Origin: Chelatococcus asaccharovorans
Lineage (GTDB): Bacteria; Pseudomonadota; Alphaproteobacteria; Rhizobiales; Beijerinckiaceae
Length of the DNA: 64,000 nucleotides
Direction: 5' to 3'
Assembly (NCBI RefSeq): GCF_003201475.1
Contig: NZ_QJJK01000009.1
Span: 124,001-188,000 of the forward strand
This document shows, one piece after another, positions 43,715 through 57,302 of the stretch. The translations under genes were made by a program, and so were the position numbers. The notes beneath the pieces were generated by a model that did no database searches, was not told where the DNA came from, and worked only from the letters and a program-made list of their open reading frames with translations. Each line of letters starts with the position of its first letter. The stretch's first letter is position 1.

Positions 43715-44194
43715 TTGCGTTTCACTTTGGACGATACGGACTGGAAAATTCTGGCGGAGTTGCAGTCCGAAGGGCGCATAACGAACGTCGAGCTCGCCAA
43801 GCGTGCAGGTCTGTCGGCGCCCCCTTGTCTCAGGCGGGTGCGCGCGCTGGAGGAGGCGGGGCTCATCAAGGGCTATCGCGCCATCCTCGATGAAAGGCAG
43901 CTCGGCTACGAGGTCACGTGCTTTGCCATGGTCCATCTGGCGAGCCAGGCAGAGACTGATCTCGCGCAGTTCGAGGCCCGCATCCGGGCCTGGCCCCTTG
44001 TGCGCGAATGCTGGACCCTGTCCGGTGATATCGACTATCTCCTGAAATGCGTGGCGCCGGACCTGAAATCCTTCCAGTCCTTCGTGCTGGAGCTGACAGG
44101 ACTGCCCAATGTCCGCAATGTCCGCACCGCCGTGACCCTCGACCAGGTCAAGGACGCGCCAATCATGCCTTTCCCGGACCGGGAAAGCGCCTGA
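43715..44194 (+). CDS. Lrp/AsnC family transcriptional regulator
   Basis: A 159-residue regulator. The DNA-binding domain (LDDTDWKILAELQSEGRITNVELAKRAGLSAPPCLRRVRALEEAGLI) matches the AsnC-type helix-turn-helix. The C-terminal RAM ligand-binding domain includes VTCFAMVHLASQAETDLAQFE and CWTLSGDIDYLLKCVAPDLKSFQSF. Such proteins sense amino acids and control amino-acid metabolism or transport. The start is taken as TTG at 43715 because homology starts there. It has a GGAAGGG tract somewhat far upstream, and a longer frame from 43505 overlaps the divergent ELM1-like gene. It is 4 bp from the convergent lipoprotein gene. Confidence 0.87.
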   Translation: MRFTLDDTDWKILAELQSEGRITNVELAKRAGLSAPPCLRRVRALEEAGLIKGYRAILDERQLGYEVTCFAMVHLASQAETDLAQFEARIRAWPLVRECWTLSGDIDYLLKCVAPDLKSFQSFVLELTGLPNVRNVRTAVTLDQVKDAPIMPFPDRESA

Positions 44195-44198
44195 GCGG

Positions 44199-44735
44199 TC
44201 AGCTGTGGAAGTAGTGCTGAACCCAGCGCGCGAAATTCTTCGAAAGGTTCACCAGCCGCATCTGATCGATGTTCGGCAGATACCAGGCGCCGGCCTCTTC
44301 GGCCGGCAAAGCCAGCAGGATGTGCTTCTTGGCCAGTATCTCGCCCGTGGAGGAGATGACGAACGCGTCGCCCTCGAGATAATCGTTGGAGCTGCCGCCA
44401 TCCATCGGGAGATCGCCGCCATCACCGCCGACGAAGCTCGTCAGCGTCACGCCCGTGATGACGACCTGAAGGGTCGCGCCGTTCTTAGCCGTCGTGCGTT
44501 GATCCGCGAACGCCTTCGTGAGCTGGGCGGTCGTCGCCTGCTGAATGAGCGACGCCCAATCCGATAGCCCTTTGGCCTGCAAGGCGGACACGTCCACGGT
44601 GATGGTCGCGTACCGGATTGTCGCGGCCACATCGGGCGGCAGGCTTATGTCGCCTTTCGACACGCAGCCAGCGAAAGCAAGGGCGAGGGCGGCCGCCACA
44701 CCGGCGGTGACGGTTCGACGCGATACGCTACGCAT
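44199..44735 (-). CDS. Lipoprotein of unknown function
   Basis: A 178-residue predicted lipoprotein. The leader SRRTVTAGVAAALALAFAGC ends in lipobox AFAGC (Cys at about 23), so lipidation by Lgt is expected. The mature chain (ISLPPDVAATIRYATITVDV, LTKAFADQRTTAKNGATLQV, VVITGVTLTSFVGG) has a beta-rich look, and the end is helical (MRLVNLSKNFARWVQHYF). I do not recognise a named family. The start at 44735 is supported by AGGAGGGG 6 bases upstream. It lies 139 bp after greA on the same strand, with a tandem repeat between them. Confidence 0.78.
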   Translation of the reverse strand: MRSVSRRTVTAGVAAALALAFAGCVSKGDISLPPDVAATIRYATITVDVSALQAKGLSDWASLIQQATTAQLTKAFADQRTTAKNGATLQVVITGVTLTSFVGGDGGDLPMDGGSSNDYLEGDAFVISSTGEILAKKHILLALPAEEAGAWYLPNIDQMRLVNLSKNFARWVQHYFHS

Positions 44736-44820
44736 GACAACCCCTCCTGCTCGCTCGTTCAACGCGAACCTGACCCGTAAAGTTTCCGCAGCTGCACGGT
44801 GTTACGCGTAGCCATACCGA

Positions 44821-44886
44821 CTTGGGAAACTAAATGAACGCGCTTGGGAAACTAAATGAACGCGCTTGGGAAACTAAATGAACGCG
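44821..44886. repeat. 22-bp exact tandem triplication over the greA stop codon
   Basis: Three identical 22-bp units (44821-44842, 44843-44864, 44865-44886; each begins CTTGGGAAACTAAATG) lie at the 3' end of greA. The greA stop codon (TAG on the minus strand, 44874-44876) and last codons are inside the third unit. The two further units downstream repeat the end of the gene. Because 22 is not a multiple of 3, the copies are not in one frame. Confidence 0.95.
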
Positions 44887-45347
44887 ACCTTGACGATCTC
44901 GTAGGACTTGCCACCGCCGGGGGTATTGACCTCGACCGTGTCTCCAACGGTTTTTCCGATGAGCGCACGGGCAACGGGGGAGGTGATCGACATCTTGCCG
45001 CGGCGCACGTCCGCTTCGGGCTCGCCGACGATCTGGTAGACCCGCTCTTCCTCGGTGTCCTCGTCGACGAGGGTCACCGTCGCGCCGAACTTGACGCTCT
45101 GGCCGTCGAGTTTGGAGACGTCGATGATGTCGGCCCGGGAAATTAGGCCCTCAAGCTCCTGCACGCGCCCTTCGTTGAGCCCCTGGGCTTCCTTGGCGGC
45201 GTGGTACTCGGCATTCTCAGACAGGTCGCCCAACGCACGCGCTTCCGCAATGGCCTGGATGATGCGCGGACGCTCCTGCTGCTGGCGCTGCTTGAGTTCC
45301 GCCTCAAGTGCAGCGTAGCCCGCCGCTGTCATCGGGATCTTCTCCAT
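44874..45347 (-). CDS. greA: Transcription elongation factor GreA
   Basis: A 157-residue factor that rescues backtracked RNA polymerase by stimulating transcript cleavage. The N-terminal coiled coil ([24 protein letters not shown] and [21 protein letters not shown], with the tip acidic residues D-x-x-E) and the C-terminal FKBP-like domain ([36 protein letters not shown]) are complete. Its stop codon lies inside the third unit of a 22-bp tandem triplication. It is followed downstream by the lipoprotein gene and preceded by carB on the same strand, a common rhizobial gene order. Confidence 0.97.
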   Translation of the reverse strand: MEKIPMTAAGYAALEAELKQRQQQERPRIIQAIAEARALGDLSENAEYHAAKEAQGLNEGRVQELEGLISRADIIDVSKLDGQSVKFGATVTLVDEDTEEERVYQIVGEPEADVRRGKMSITSPVARALIGKTVGDTVEVNTPGGGKSYEIVKVAFI

Positions 45348-45495
45348 TCGTCCTTCTCTCGCAATACAACGTCGCCCCGGCCGTTCTCCGCTTTCGCGGA
45401 GTGGTCCGACCGAGGGTGTCAGGGTCGGGATCTTAGGCTATCGGGAATGCGACGGGATCAATGAAAAAATTGGGTCTACCGCGACTGGCGGTCCA

Positions 45496-48828
<3,333 letters not shown>

Positions 48829-49262
48829 GGTCGTCCGATGCTGTCCTGGTTCGTGGAACCCATGCTGCCGCGCGACCAGGAGAGCAGTCCCGGCGACAGC
48901 ATGCGTGCTTCTTATATCTGAGTGTGCGGCGCTGCGCGAAGAACGGTTACCCGTTGCCTCGTGGGGCCTACACCCGGCGTGTCGGTGCGATCCGCCCCCG
49001 CTCATCCCGGACAATCTTGACCAGGATGCGCGAGCGGACCGCAGAATTCGATAGTAACGTCGGCTGAAGCTGTCGTTTACACGGGCTGACGCGGCAAAGG
49101 AAGCCCTAAAGGCGCATCCTTCATGCATCGCCCACATGCGTCGGCACCGCCGGCATGCCGGATCGCGCCAAAGCCGGCTGGAAAAGTGGCGGCCGAGGCG
49201 ATAAGGCAGGGCGCGCGCCACATGCTCCGGGGCCGGGCTGAACGGCGCGCCGAAGGGATTTC
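48829..49262. other. Divergent carB / gtrA intergenic region
   Basis: This 434-bp gap separates carB and gtrA and should hold both promoters. ATGCTGTC at 48838-48845 pairs with GACAGCAT at 48895-48902, and CTGGT (46-50) with ACCAG (75-79) inside it, so the carB mRNA leader can fold into a long stem just before the start codon. Open frames here have no motif or start support. Confidence 0.4.
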
Positions 49263-49685
49263 ATGCGCGACCGTTCATCCTTCATCGCTCGTCATGCCAC
49301 GGGTCTGCCGCGACAGGTGGGCAGCTTTGTCGTGGTTGGCCTCTTGGCGGCGGTCGCCCATTTCGGCACGCTGATCGGCCTTGTCGAGGGTGCGGGTGTC
49401 AACCCGGTGCCCGCCACTCTGGTGGGCTTCATTGCCGGCGGCGTCGTCTCGTACATCCTCAACCGCAGTATGACCTTCGCGAGCACCCGCCCGCATCGCG
49501 AGGCCACGTGGCGCTTCGCCCTGGTCGCCGGTGGCGGCTTCGCGCTGACCTTCGCGCTGATGTATGTGTTCATCCACCGGTTCACGCTGCCCTATCTGCC
49601 CGCGCAGGTGGTGACGACCGGGATCGTGCTCGTCTGGAATTTTCTCGGCAACAAGCTCTGGACCTTCGGCGCCGGGCCGGTGTGA
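49263..49685 (+). CDS. GtrA family membrane protein
   Basis: A 140-residue inner-membrane protein with four transmembrane helices. GtrA-like proteins are thought to flip undecaprenyl-phosphate-linked sugars for surface-polysaccharide or O-antigen modification. The first helix is QVGSFVVVGLLAAVAHFGTLI, then TLVGFIAGGVVSYILNRSMTF contains the family's invariant Asn-Arg, then ATWRFALVAGGGFALTFALM, and the last helix VTTGIVLVWNFLGNKLWTF is diagnostic. The start ATG follows AAGGG by about 5 bases. Partner glycosyltransferases of the Gtr type are not adjacent. Confidence 0.9.
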   Translation: MRDRSSFIARHATGLPRQVGSFVVVGLLAAVAHFGTLIGLVEGAGVNPVPATLVGFIAGGVVSYILNRSMTFASTRPHREATWRFALVAGGGFALTFALMYVFIHRFTLPYLPAQVVTTGIVLVWNFLGNKLWTFGAGPV

Positions 49686-49731
49686 GGCATATCCGGGGAC
49701 GCCGTCGTGCCCCATATCATCCGTACGGGTC

Positions 49732-49892
49732 GATCCCTCCCCTCGGGGGAGGGTGGCGCCGCAGGCGCCGGGTGGGGTCCACCTGACGCTGACCCAACGG
49801 AAATATTGGCTGGCCTGCGAGCATCGGCTCAAGCCACGTGCCCCACCCGACCTCGCTGGCGCGAGGCCACCCTCCCCGGACGGGGAGGGATC
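49732..49892. repeat. 161-bp inverted-repeat intergenic element
   Basis: GATCCCTCCCC at 49732 pairs with GGGGAGGGATC ending at 49892. Inside, GGCGCCGGGTGGGG is mirrored by CCCCACCCGACC. The middle is unpaired. The element fills most of the gap between gtrA and the methyltransferase gene, which are convergent. Its CCCTCCCC...GGGGAGGG ends are typical of dispersed intergenic palindromes. Confidence 0.65.
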
Positions 49893-49905
49893 AGCGCCCG
49901 CCGGC

Positions 49906-50634
49906 TCACACCGCAGCGGCAGCCGGTTCCACGCGCGCCTGCGCCGGAGCCGGCTCGGCGATGATCAGCATGCGATCCTGGTTATGGCCGATGTTCGGGC
50001 GTTGCCGTCGGGCCGAAAAGCCGGCGCCGGCGAGCGTCGCAACAATCTCCCCCTCGCTGTAGTGGGTGAGGCCGAGCTGGCCGCGCAGCTTGCGATAGTC
50101 GGACAAGGCGGTGCGGACGAGCCCGAGACAGGCGGCGCCCAGAAATCCCCCCGTCCAGCCGAAGCCGAGCAGCGCCTTGACATCGGCGAGCGGGCTCATG
50201 CCGGGCTGGAGAATATCGGCGAGGATGAGGTGGCCGCCGGGGCTGAGCTTCTCGCGGAGCACGGCGAAAAGGGCCGCCGCTTCGTCCTTTGTCAGATATT
50301 GCAGCACGGAATTGATGATGATCAGATCGAAGGAACCCGCCGGCCGGGCGGCGATATCCTCGGGAGAGGCAACGGTGATATTCGCGACGGGTGCGAAGCG
50401 CTCGCCGAGCTTCTCGCGCACCCGCGGCGCGGCATCGACGAGGGTGAGCGACCGGCATTTGGCTGCGATGTCACCGGCCGACAAGGCTTCGCCGCAGCCG
50501 TAGTCCAGCACGCGCATGTCGGGGGAGGGGATGAGCTTGATGATGTCGCGCGCGATCAGCCGATAGTGGAGAAGCTTGTGGCGCTCATTGACATAGATCG
50601 GCGTGTCGGAATTCCAGAATTCGGTCCAGCTCAT
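49906..50634 (-). CDS. Class I SAM-dependent methyltransferase
   Basis: A 242-residue methyltransferase. MRVLDYGCGEALSAGDI is the SAM-binding motif I. LTLVDAAPRVREKL gives the acidic loop, FDLIIINSVLQYLTKDEAA is motif IV, and LSPGGHLILADILQP is motif VI. A C-terminal helical extension (GGFLGAACLGLVRTALSDYRKLRGQ) may contact lipid. The N-terminus MSWTEFWNSDTPIYVNERHK suggests a ligand-binding lid. The substrate is unknown. The start is at 50634 by homology. A GTG at 50664 with AAAGG upstream would add ten residues. It lies downstream of carA, behind a strong hairpin. Confidence 0.83.
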   Translation of the reverse strand: MSWTEFWNSDTPIYVNERHKLLHYRLIARDIIKLIPSPDMRVLDYGCGEALSAGDIAAKCRSLTLVDAAPRVREKLGERFAPVANITVASPEDIAARPAGSFDLIIINSVLQYLTKDEAAALFAVLREKLSPGGHLILADILQPGMSPLADVKALLGFGWTGGFLGAACLGLVRTALSDYRKLRGQLGLTHYSEGEIVATLAGAGFSARRQRPNIGHNQDRMLIIAEPAPAQARVEPAAAAV

Positions 50635-50688
50635 TGGCGCAGCACCCGCGATTGAGGCGTGCACTGTGGCCTTTCACCAGGCGTCGAG

Positions 50689-50715
50689 CAAGCCGCGTCT
50701 TGAAGACGCGGCTTG
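50689..50715. other. Perfect 11-bp hairpin between carA and methyltransferase gene
   Basis: CAAGCCGCGTC and GACGCGGCTTG form a perfect stem with loop TTGAA, 21 bp after the carA stop. Neither side has a T-tract. It may be a Rho-independent-like end of carA that works without a U-tract, or an mRNA stabiliser. Confidence 0.5.
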
Positions 50716-50736
50716 GTGCCCTCGGCCCGGCCATCG

Positions 50737-51972
50737 TCAGGCCCGTTTGGCCTTCTCGCTCTCGATGAGGGCGATGAAGCGGTCGAACAGATAGTGGCTG
50801 TCCTGCGGGCCGGGCGAGGCTTCCGGGTGATGCTGCACGGAGAAGGCGGGCCGATCCGTCAGGGCGATGCCGCAGTTCGAGCCGTCGAACAGCGAGACGT
50901 GGGTTTCCACCGCATTCGCCGGCAGGCTGTCGCGATCGACCGCGAAGCCGTGGTTCATCGAGACGATCTCGACCTTGCCGGTCGTCTCATCCTTCACCGG
51001 GTGGTTGGCGCCGTGGTGACCCTGATGCATCTTCGCCGTCGTGGCGCCGATGGCGAGCCCGAGCATCTGGTGGCCGAGGCAGATGCCGAAGGTCGGCAGT
51101 TTTTCGTCGAGGATCCTGCGAATGACCGGCACGGCATATGTGCCTGTCGCCGCGGGATCGCCGGGGCCGTTGGCGAGGAACACGCCGTCCGGATTCAGCG
51201 CCAGGATGTCCTCGGCGGAGGCTGTCGCGGGCATGACCGTCACCTTGCAGCCGCGCTCGGCGAGGAGACGCAGGATATTGCGCTTCACGCCGTAGTCGAT
51301 CGCCACCACATGGTGCTTCGCCTCGCCCTCGCGATGGCCATAGCCGTTTTCGAGCGTCCAGGGCGTCTCGTCCCATTCGTAGCGCTGGGTGGTGCCGACC
51401 AGCGGCACGAGGTCGAGCCCGTCCATGGAGGGCACGGCGGCTGCCTTCGCCTTCAGGGCCTCGATGTCGAAATTACCGTTCGGGTCATGGGCGATGATGG
51501 CATTCGGCATGCCCTTGTCGCGGATCAGCGCGGTCAAGGCGCGGGTGTCGATGCCGGAGAGGCCGACGATGCCGCGCGTCTTCAACCACTGGTCGAGATG
51601 GCGGCTGGCGCGCCAGTTGGCCGGAGACGTCACGTCAGCGTGGACGACGATGCCGCGCACGCCCGACGAGGCGGCCATGTTGACCGTCTCGATGTCCTCG
51701 TCGTTGACGCCGACATTGCCGATATGCGGGAAGGTGAAGGTGATGATCTGGCCGGCATAGGAGGGGTCGGTGAGGATCTCCTGATAGCCGGTCATCGCCG
51801 TGTTGAAGCAGACCTCGCCGGGCGCTTCGCCTGCGGCACCAAGCCCGAAACCCTCAAGCACCGTACCGTCAGCGAGCACGAGGAGTGCGGTCGGGCGCGG
51901 TTCGCTCCAGCCGGCGACAGATTGCGCGCCGGAGTGGAGGCCGCGGTCAGCATCGTCTTGCAGCGTCGCCAT
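50737..51972 (-). CDS. carA: Carbamoyl-phosphate synthase small (glutaminase) subunit
   Basis: A 411-residue subunit that hydrolyses glutamine and channels ammonia to CarB. The N-terminal CPSase_sm domain has LLVLADGTVLEGFGLG and GEVCFNTAMTGYQEILTDPS. The C-terminal class I glutaminase has PTFGICLGHQMLGLAIG (nucleophile Cys), HHGANHPV and VQHHPEASPGPQDSHYLFD (His and Glu of the triad). The chain is normal in length. The start at 51972 gives MATLQDDADRGLHSG. The leader upstream contains a terminator-like hairpin (52013-52043), so attenuation is possible. It is divergent from the yqeY gene. Confidence 0.97.
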   Translation of the reverse strand: MATLQDDADRGLHSGAQSVAGWSEPRPTALLVLADGTVLEGFGLGAAGEAPGEVCFNTAMTGYQEILTDPSYAGQIITFTFPHIGNVGVNDEDIETVNMAASSGVRGIVVHADVTSPANWRASRHLDQWLKTRGIVGLSGIDTRALTALIRDKGMPNAIIAHDPNGNFDIEALKAKAAAVPSMDGLDLVPLVGTTQRYEWDETPWTLENGYGHREGEAKHHVVAIDYGVKRNILRLLAERGCKVTVMPATASAEDILALNPDGVFLANGPGDPAATGTYAVPVIRRILDEKLPTFGICLGHQMLGLAIGATTAKMHQGHHGANHPVKDETTGKVEIVSMNHGFAVDRDSLPANAVETHVSLFDGSNCGIALTDRPAFSVQHHPEASPGPQDSHYLFDRFIALIESEKAKRA

Positions 51973-52012
51973 GTTCCGTTTAAGCCCTCGTCAGCCCGGC
52001 GTGCGGGCATGG

Positions 52013-52043
52013 AAAAGGCGGGCCAAGAGCCCGAAGGCCGCCC
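52013..52043 (-). promoter_or_regulatory. Candidate attenuator in carA leader
   Basis: On the minus strand GGGCGGCC-N11-GGCCCGCC forms a G/C-rich stem (one bulge) followed immediately by TTTTCC. It ends about 40 bp before the carA start codon, so it would lie in the leader RNA and could terminate transcription early. Nothing in the sequence identifies the controlling signal. Confidence 0.4.
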
Positions 52044-52150
52044 GCGCGTCACTTTCGTCGTCGTTTAATGAACGAATGACATACACGTCAACGCTCCATT
52101 CGTCACGCCCTGTGTAAGCGGGCGAATGGGGAAACAAAGGATGCCTGACG

Positions 52151-52615
52151 ATGCCCACGTTGCGCGAGAGCTTCACCGCGGCCATGAAAGAGGCCATGAA
52201 GGCGGGCGACAAGACCCGGTTGTCCGCCGTGCGTCTCATCCAGGCCAAGCTCAAGGACAAGGACATCGAGGCACGCGGTGCCGGCAAGGGCACCGCCACC
52301 GACGACGAGATCCTCGCGATGCTGCAGAAGGAGATCAAGCAGCGCCAGGAATCAGCGGCCATCTACAGCCAGGCCGGCCGCGGCGAGCTCGCCGACCAGG
52401 AGAACGCGGAAATCGCCGTGATTTCCTCCTTCCTGCCGCAGCAGCTCGACGAGGCCGAGGTCACGGCAGCGATCGACGCGGCCATCGCCGAGACGGGCGC
52501 CGCCAGCATCAAGGACATGGGCAAGGTCGTCGGCCATCTCAAGGGCGCCTATGCCGGCCGCATGGATTTCGCCAAGGCGAGCGCTGCGGTGAAGGCCAAG
52601 CTGTCGGGCGGTTGA
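52151..52615 (+). CDS. GatB/YqeY domain-containing protein
   Basis: A 154-residue protein consisting of a YqeY domain, the tRNA-binding-like module also found at the C-terminus of GatB. The N-terminus LRESFTAAMKEAMKAGDKTR, the middle EIKQRQESAAIYSQAGR and SSFLPQQLDEAEVTAAIDAA, and the end MGKVVGHLKGAYAGRMDFAKAS are the family pattern. The function is not established, and a role in tRNA-dependent amidation has been suggested. The gene is divergent from carA and precedes dnaG, the standard alphaproteobacterial order. An intergenic repeat lies between it and dnaG. Confidence 0.92.
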   Translation: MPTLRESFTAAMKEAMKAGDKTRLSAVRLIQAKLKDKDIEARGAGKGTATDDEILAMLQKEIKQRQESAAIYSQAGRGELADQENAEIAVISSFLPQQLDEAEVTAAIDAAIAETGAASIKDMGKVVGHLKGAYAGRMDFAKASAAVKAKLSGG

Positions 52616-53003
52616 GGCGCTTTCGGGCTGTCATGTGGGGGGTGAGGGATTACGGGGCGACGTGCCGAAAACCAGAGTGTCATCCTCGGCGGCGCGCAGC
52701 GCCGGGAAGAGGATCCATGCACACCGGTTATGGCCAGCAAGAATCGGCAGTGTTCGTGGATCCCCTTCCCGACCGGCTTTGCCGGTCGCCGGGGATGACA
52801 CGCGCGGTTTGCCACAGTTCACCTCGCCCGGCCGGGGAGAGGGAGAAGCGCTGGCGCGGGTTGCCATCGCTCCTGTGGACAATCGGGATAACGCGGCGAG
52901 CAGGGGATAACTTTCGCGCGCCGCCGCCTTCCGACAGACCGCCGACGTCTTCCGGCAGACCAATCTTGCGTTGGTCGGGGCGGAGGACCATCCTCAGGTG
53001 ATC
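52616..53003. other. Intergenic gap yqeY-dnaG
   Basis: This 388-bp gap is dominated by a 125-bp inverted repeat (52677-52801). A G/C-rich stretch follows. No convincing coding frame was seen. The dnaG promoter is expected in the last 150 bp. Confidence 0.45.
52677..52801. repeat. 125-bp inverted-repeat intergenic element
   Basis: GTGTCATCC (52677-52685) pairs with GGATGACAC (52793-52801), and GGATCCATG (52711-52719) with CGTGGATCC (52755-52763). A small inner hairpin (GACCGGC-TTT-GCCGGTC) lies in the right arm. The element fits the dispersed palindromic type, with complementary GTCATCC ends. Confidence 0.65.
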
Positions 53004-54959
53004 ATGCGATTTCCGCCTTCGATTCTCGAAGAGATTCGGGCACGGCTACCGGTCACAGCGGTCGTCGGGCGACGGGTGCGGCTGACCAAGGCCGGACGCG
53101 AATGGAAAGGCCTGTCCCCGTTCAACGCGGAGAAGACTCCGTCGTTTTACGTCAACGATCACAAGGGCTTTTTCCACTGCTTCTCCTCGGGCAAGCATGG
53201 CGACATCTTCACCTTCCTGATGGAGACGGAGGGTGTGTCGTTTCCGGAGGCCGTGGAGCGGCTTGCAGCAGATGCGGGCGTCACGCTGCCGAAGGTGTCC
53301 GAAGAAGCGCAGGCCGACGAGGAGCGCCGGCGCGGCCTCCATGAGATCATGGACATGGCGGCCCAGTTCTTCGCGGCCAATCTGGCGAAGAAGGAGGGCG
53401 CGCAAGCCTCGCGCTATCTCGACGGGCGCGGGCTCGGCCGTGAGGCGCGGACACGCTTCCGGCTCGGCTATGCCTTGCCCGACCGATTCGCGTTGCGCGA
53501 TCATCTGGCGGCCCAGGGCGTTGGCGCCGAGGCCATGATCGAGGCCGGTTTGCTGGTCAATCGCGAGGATGTGACCGTCCCGCATGATCGCTTCCGCGAC
53601 CGCATCATGTTCCCCATCACGGATGTGCGGGGGCGGGTGATCGCCTTTGGCGGCCGCGCGATGAGCGCGGACGCGCCGGCGAAATATCTCAACTCCTCGG
53701 AGACGCCGCTCTTCCACAAGGGCCATGTGCTCTACAACCACCAGGCGGCCCGCAAGGCGGCGCATGACAAGGGCACGGTCGTGGTCGTCGAGGGCTATGT
53801 GGATGTCATTGCCATGACCATGGCGGGCTTTCCGCATACGGTCGCGCCGCTCGGCACCGCGTTGACGGAGGACCAGCTCACCCTCATCTGGCGCATGGCG
53901 CCGGAGCCGATCCTGTGTTTCGACGGCGATGGGGCAGGGCGGCGCGCGGCCTATCGCGCCATCGATGTCGCCCTGCCGCATCTCGTCGCAGGCCAATCCC
54001 TGCGCTTCGCCTTGCTCCCCGAGGGGCAGGACCCGGACGATCTCGCGCGCAGCGGAGGCGCCCCGGCCATCGCCCAGGTTCTGGATAAGGCACAGCCGCT
54101 CGTCGACCTGCTCTGGATGCGCGAGGTGGAGACCGCCTCCCTCGATACACCGGAGCGCCGCGCCGCGCTGGAGAAGCGGCTGTTCGGACTGCTGAACGGC
54201 ATTCGCGACGAGGATCTGCGGCGCCATTATCGGGCCGAGATCGGCGAGCGATTGAGGCAATTGCTGCCGCAAACCGGCGGACGCCGTGACGGCTACGCGG
54301 GTGGCGGGCGCGGCCCCGGCTTCCGGCAGGCAGGTGCGCCGGCCTATGGCGGTCAGACTTTCGGGAAGAACAGCCGTGGAGGCCGGGACGCGCGTCCGCG
54401 CGCCGGCAAGGTGCCTCTCCAGATCAGTCCGAGCCTGGCGCGAAATTCTCTGTTTGCCGCCACGAGTACCGGAGCGCCGCGGGAAGCCTTGATCGTGCTC
54501 ACGCTTCTCGCCCATCCCGAATTGATGCATCGCTACGGCGAGATCGTGACTTCACTTGATTTTTCCAATGCGGATGCGCTACGGCTTCGGGCCTGCCTGA
54601 TCGACAGGGAGGCCTTGGCGACGGACGGACCCGATCTGGCCGGCGCGCTGCCCCAGGATGTTGTCCTCGCGGCCGAGCGTCTTCGTGCCGTCGTGCGTCA
54701 CGGGGACGTCTGGGCCTTCGATCGGGACGCGGAATTGACGGCGGTCGAGGAGATGCTGCGGCAAGCACTGACCTTGCATCGGCGCGCATTCACGCTACAT
54801 AGCGAATTGAAGGCTGCCGAACGTGCCCTTGCCGCTGATGAGAGCGAGGCGAATCTCGCCTGGCTGACGGAGGTGCGGACCGAGTTGACGTCGCTCGACG
54901 GGGCAGAGGCCGACCGCGAGGCGGCGAACAAGGTATCGACCTCCCGCAACCGTCCCTGA
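53004..54959 (+). CDS. dnaG: DNA primase
   Basis: A 651-residue primase that makes RNA primers at the replication fork. The N-terminal CHC2 zinc-ribbon region (PSILEEIRARLPVTAVVG, GLSPFNAEKTPSFYV, FFHCFSSGKHGDIF) keeps its fold motifs but only one of the four usual zinc ligands (Cys59). The positions of the others are Ser38, Asn41 and Ser62. The catalytic TOPRIM domain is intact: FPITDVRGRVIAFGGR, VVVVEGYVDVIAM (Glu of motif I) and PILCFDGDGAGRRAA (Asp-x-Asp). The C-terminal helicase-binding region is helical. The start at 53004 has AGGTG 5 bases upstream. rpoD is the next gene, the conserved macromolecular-synthesis order. Confidence 0.95.
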   Translation: MRFPPSILEEIRARLPVTAVVGRRVRLTKAGREWKGLSPFNAEKTPSFYVNDHKGFFHCFSSGKHGDIFTFLMETEGVSFPEAVERLAADAGVTLPKVSEEAQADEERRRGLHEIMDMAAQFFAANLAKKEGAQASRYLDGRGLGREARTRFRLGYALPDRFALRDHLAAQGVGAEAMIEAGLLVNREDVTVPHDRFRDRIMFPITDVRGRVIAFGGRAMSADAPAKYLNSSETPLFHKGHVLYNHQAARKAAHDKGTVVVVEGYVDVIAMTMAGFPHTVAPLGTALTEDQLTLIWRMAPEPILCFDGDGAGRRAAYRAIDVALPHLVAGQSLRFALLPEGQDPDDLARSGGAPAIAQVLDKAQPLVDLLWMREVETASLDTPERRAALEKRLFGLLNGIRDEDLRRHYRAEIGERLRQLLPQTGGRRDGYAGGGRGPGFRQAGAPAYGGQTFGKNSRGGRDARPRAGKVPLQISPSLARNSLFAATSTGAPREALIVLTLLAHPELMHRYGEIVTSLDFSNADALRLRACLIDREALATDGPDLAGALPQDVVLAAERLRAVVRHGDVWAFDRDAELTAVEEMLRQALTLHRRAFTLHSELKAAERALAADESEANLAWLTEVRTELTSLDGAEADREAANKVSTSRNRP

Positions 54960-54999
54960 GACGGCTGTGGCTTCAGGTGGAGTTGTTTGATGGTGTTGG

Positions 55000-55026
55000 G
55001 GCGCGAGGCGCCGCAGTTTTCGAGTT
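55000..55026 (+). terminator. Weak terminator-like hairpin between dnaG and rpoD
   Basis: GGCGC and GCGCC form a 5-bp stem with loop GAG, then GCAGTTTTTC. The spacer between stem and T-tract makes it weak. If active, it would separate dnaG from rpoD transcription. Confidence 0.35.
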
Positions 55027-55193
55027 TTTCGGTGCGGCTTGCCGCGACCGGAGGTTGGTTAACGGTTAGTCAAGCGGTCACGCGCTTGAATGAGATATGA
55101 GACGGGTGGCTGAGCGTCGGGGCTCATGCTGCCTTTTTGTCTATGAGCGCATATGGCTGACGCGATAGGCTATGTGCGAGTGGAGCATGGAAC

Positions 55194-57182
<1,989 letters not shown>

Positions 57183-57302
57183 CGGATACGCGATCCGCGC
57201 CGGGCGACTGCATGCCCGGCACGGGGTTGTTGCGGGAGCGCAAGCCTGCCCCGGCCGGGCGACCATGATGCCGGCGGCGCCCGAACGGAGAGGAATGGAC
57301 CC

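Noticed and set aside
45470-45495. Hairpin ACCGC/GCGGT with a nearby T-tract after carB as terminator
   Set aside because: The T-tract is about 9 bases from the short stem, too far for a classical intrinsic terminator.
55059-55073. TTAA-N7-TCAA near rpoD as a CtrA site
   Set aside because: Only one half-site is exact. Chance occurrence is likely, and no second site is nearby.
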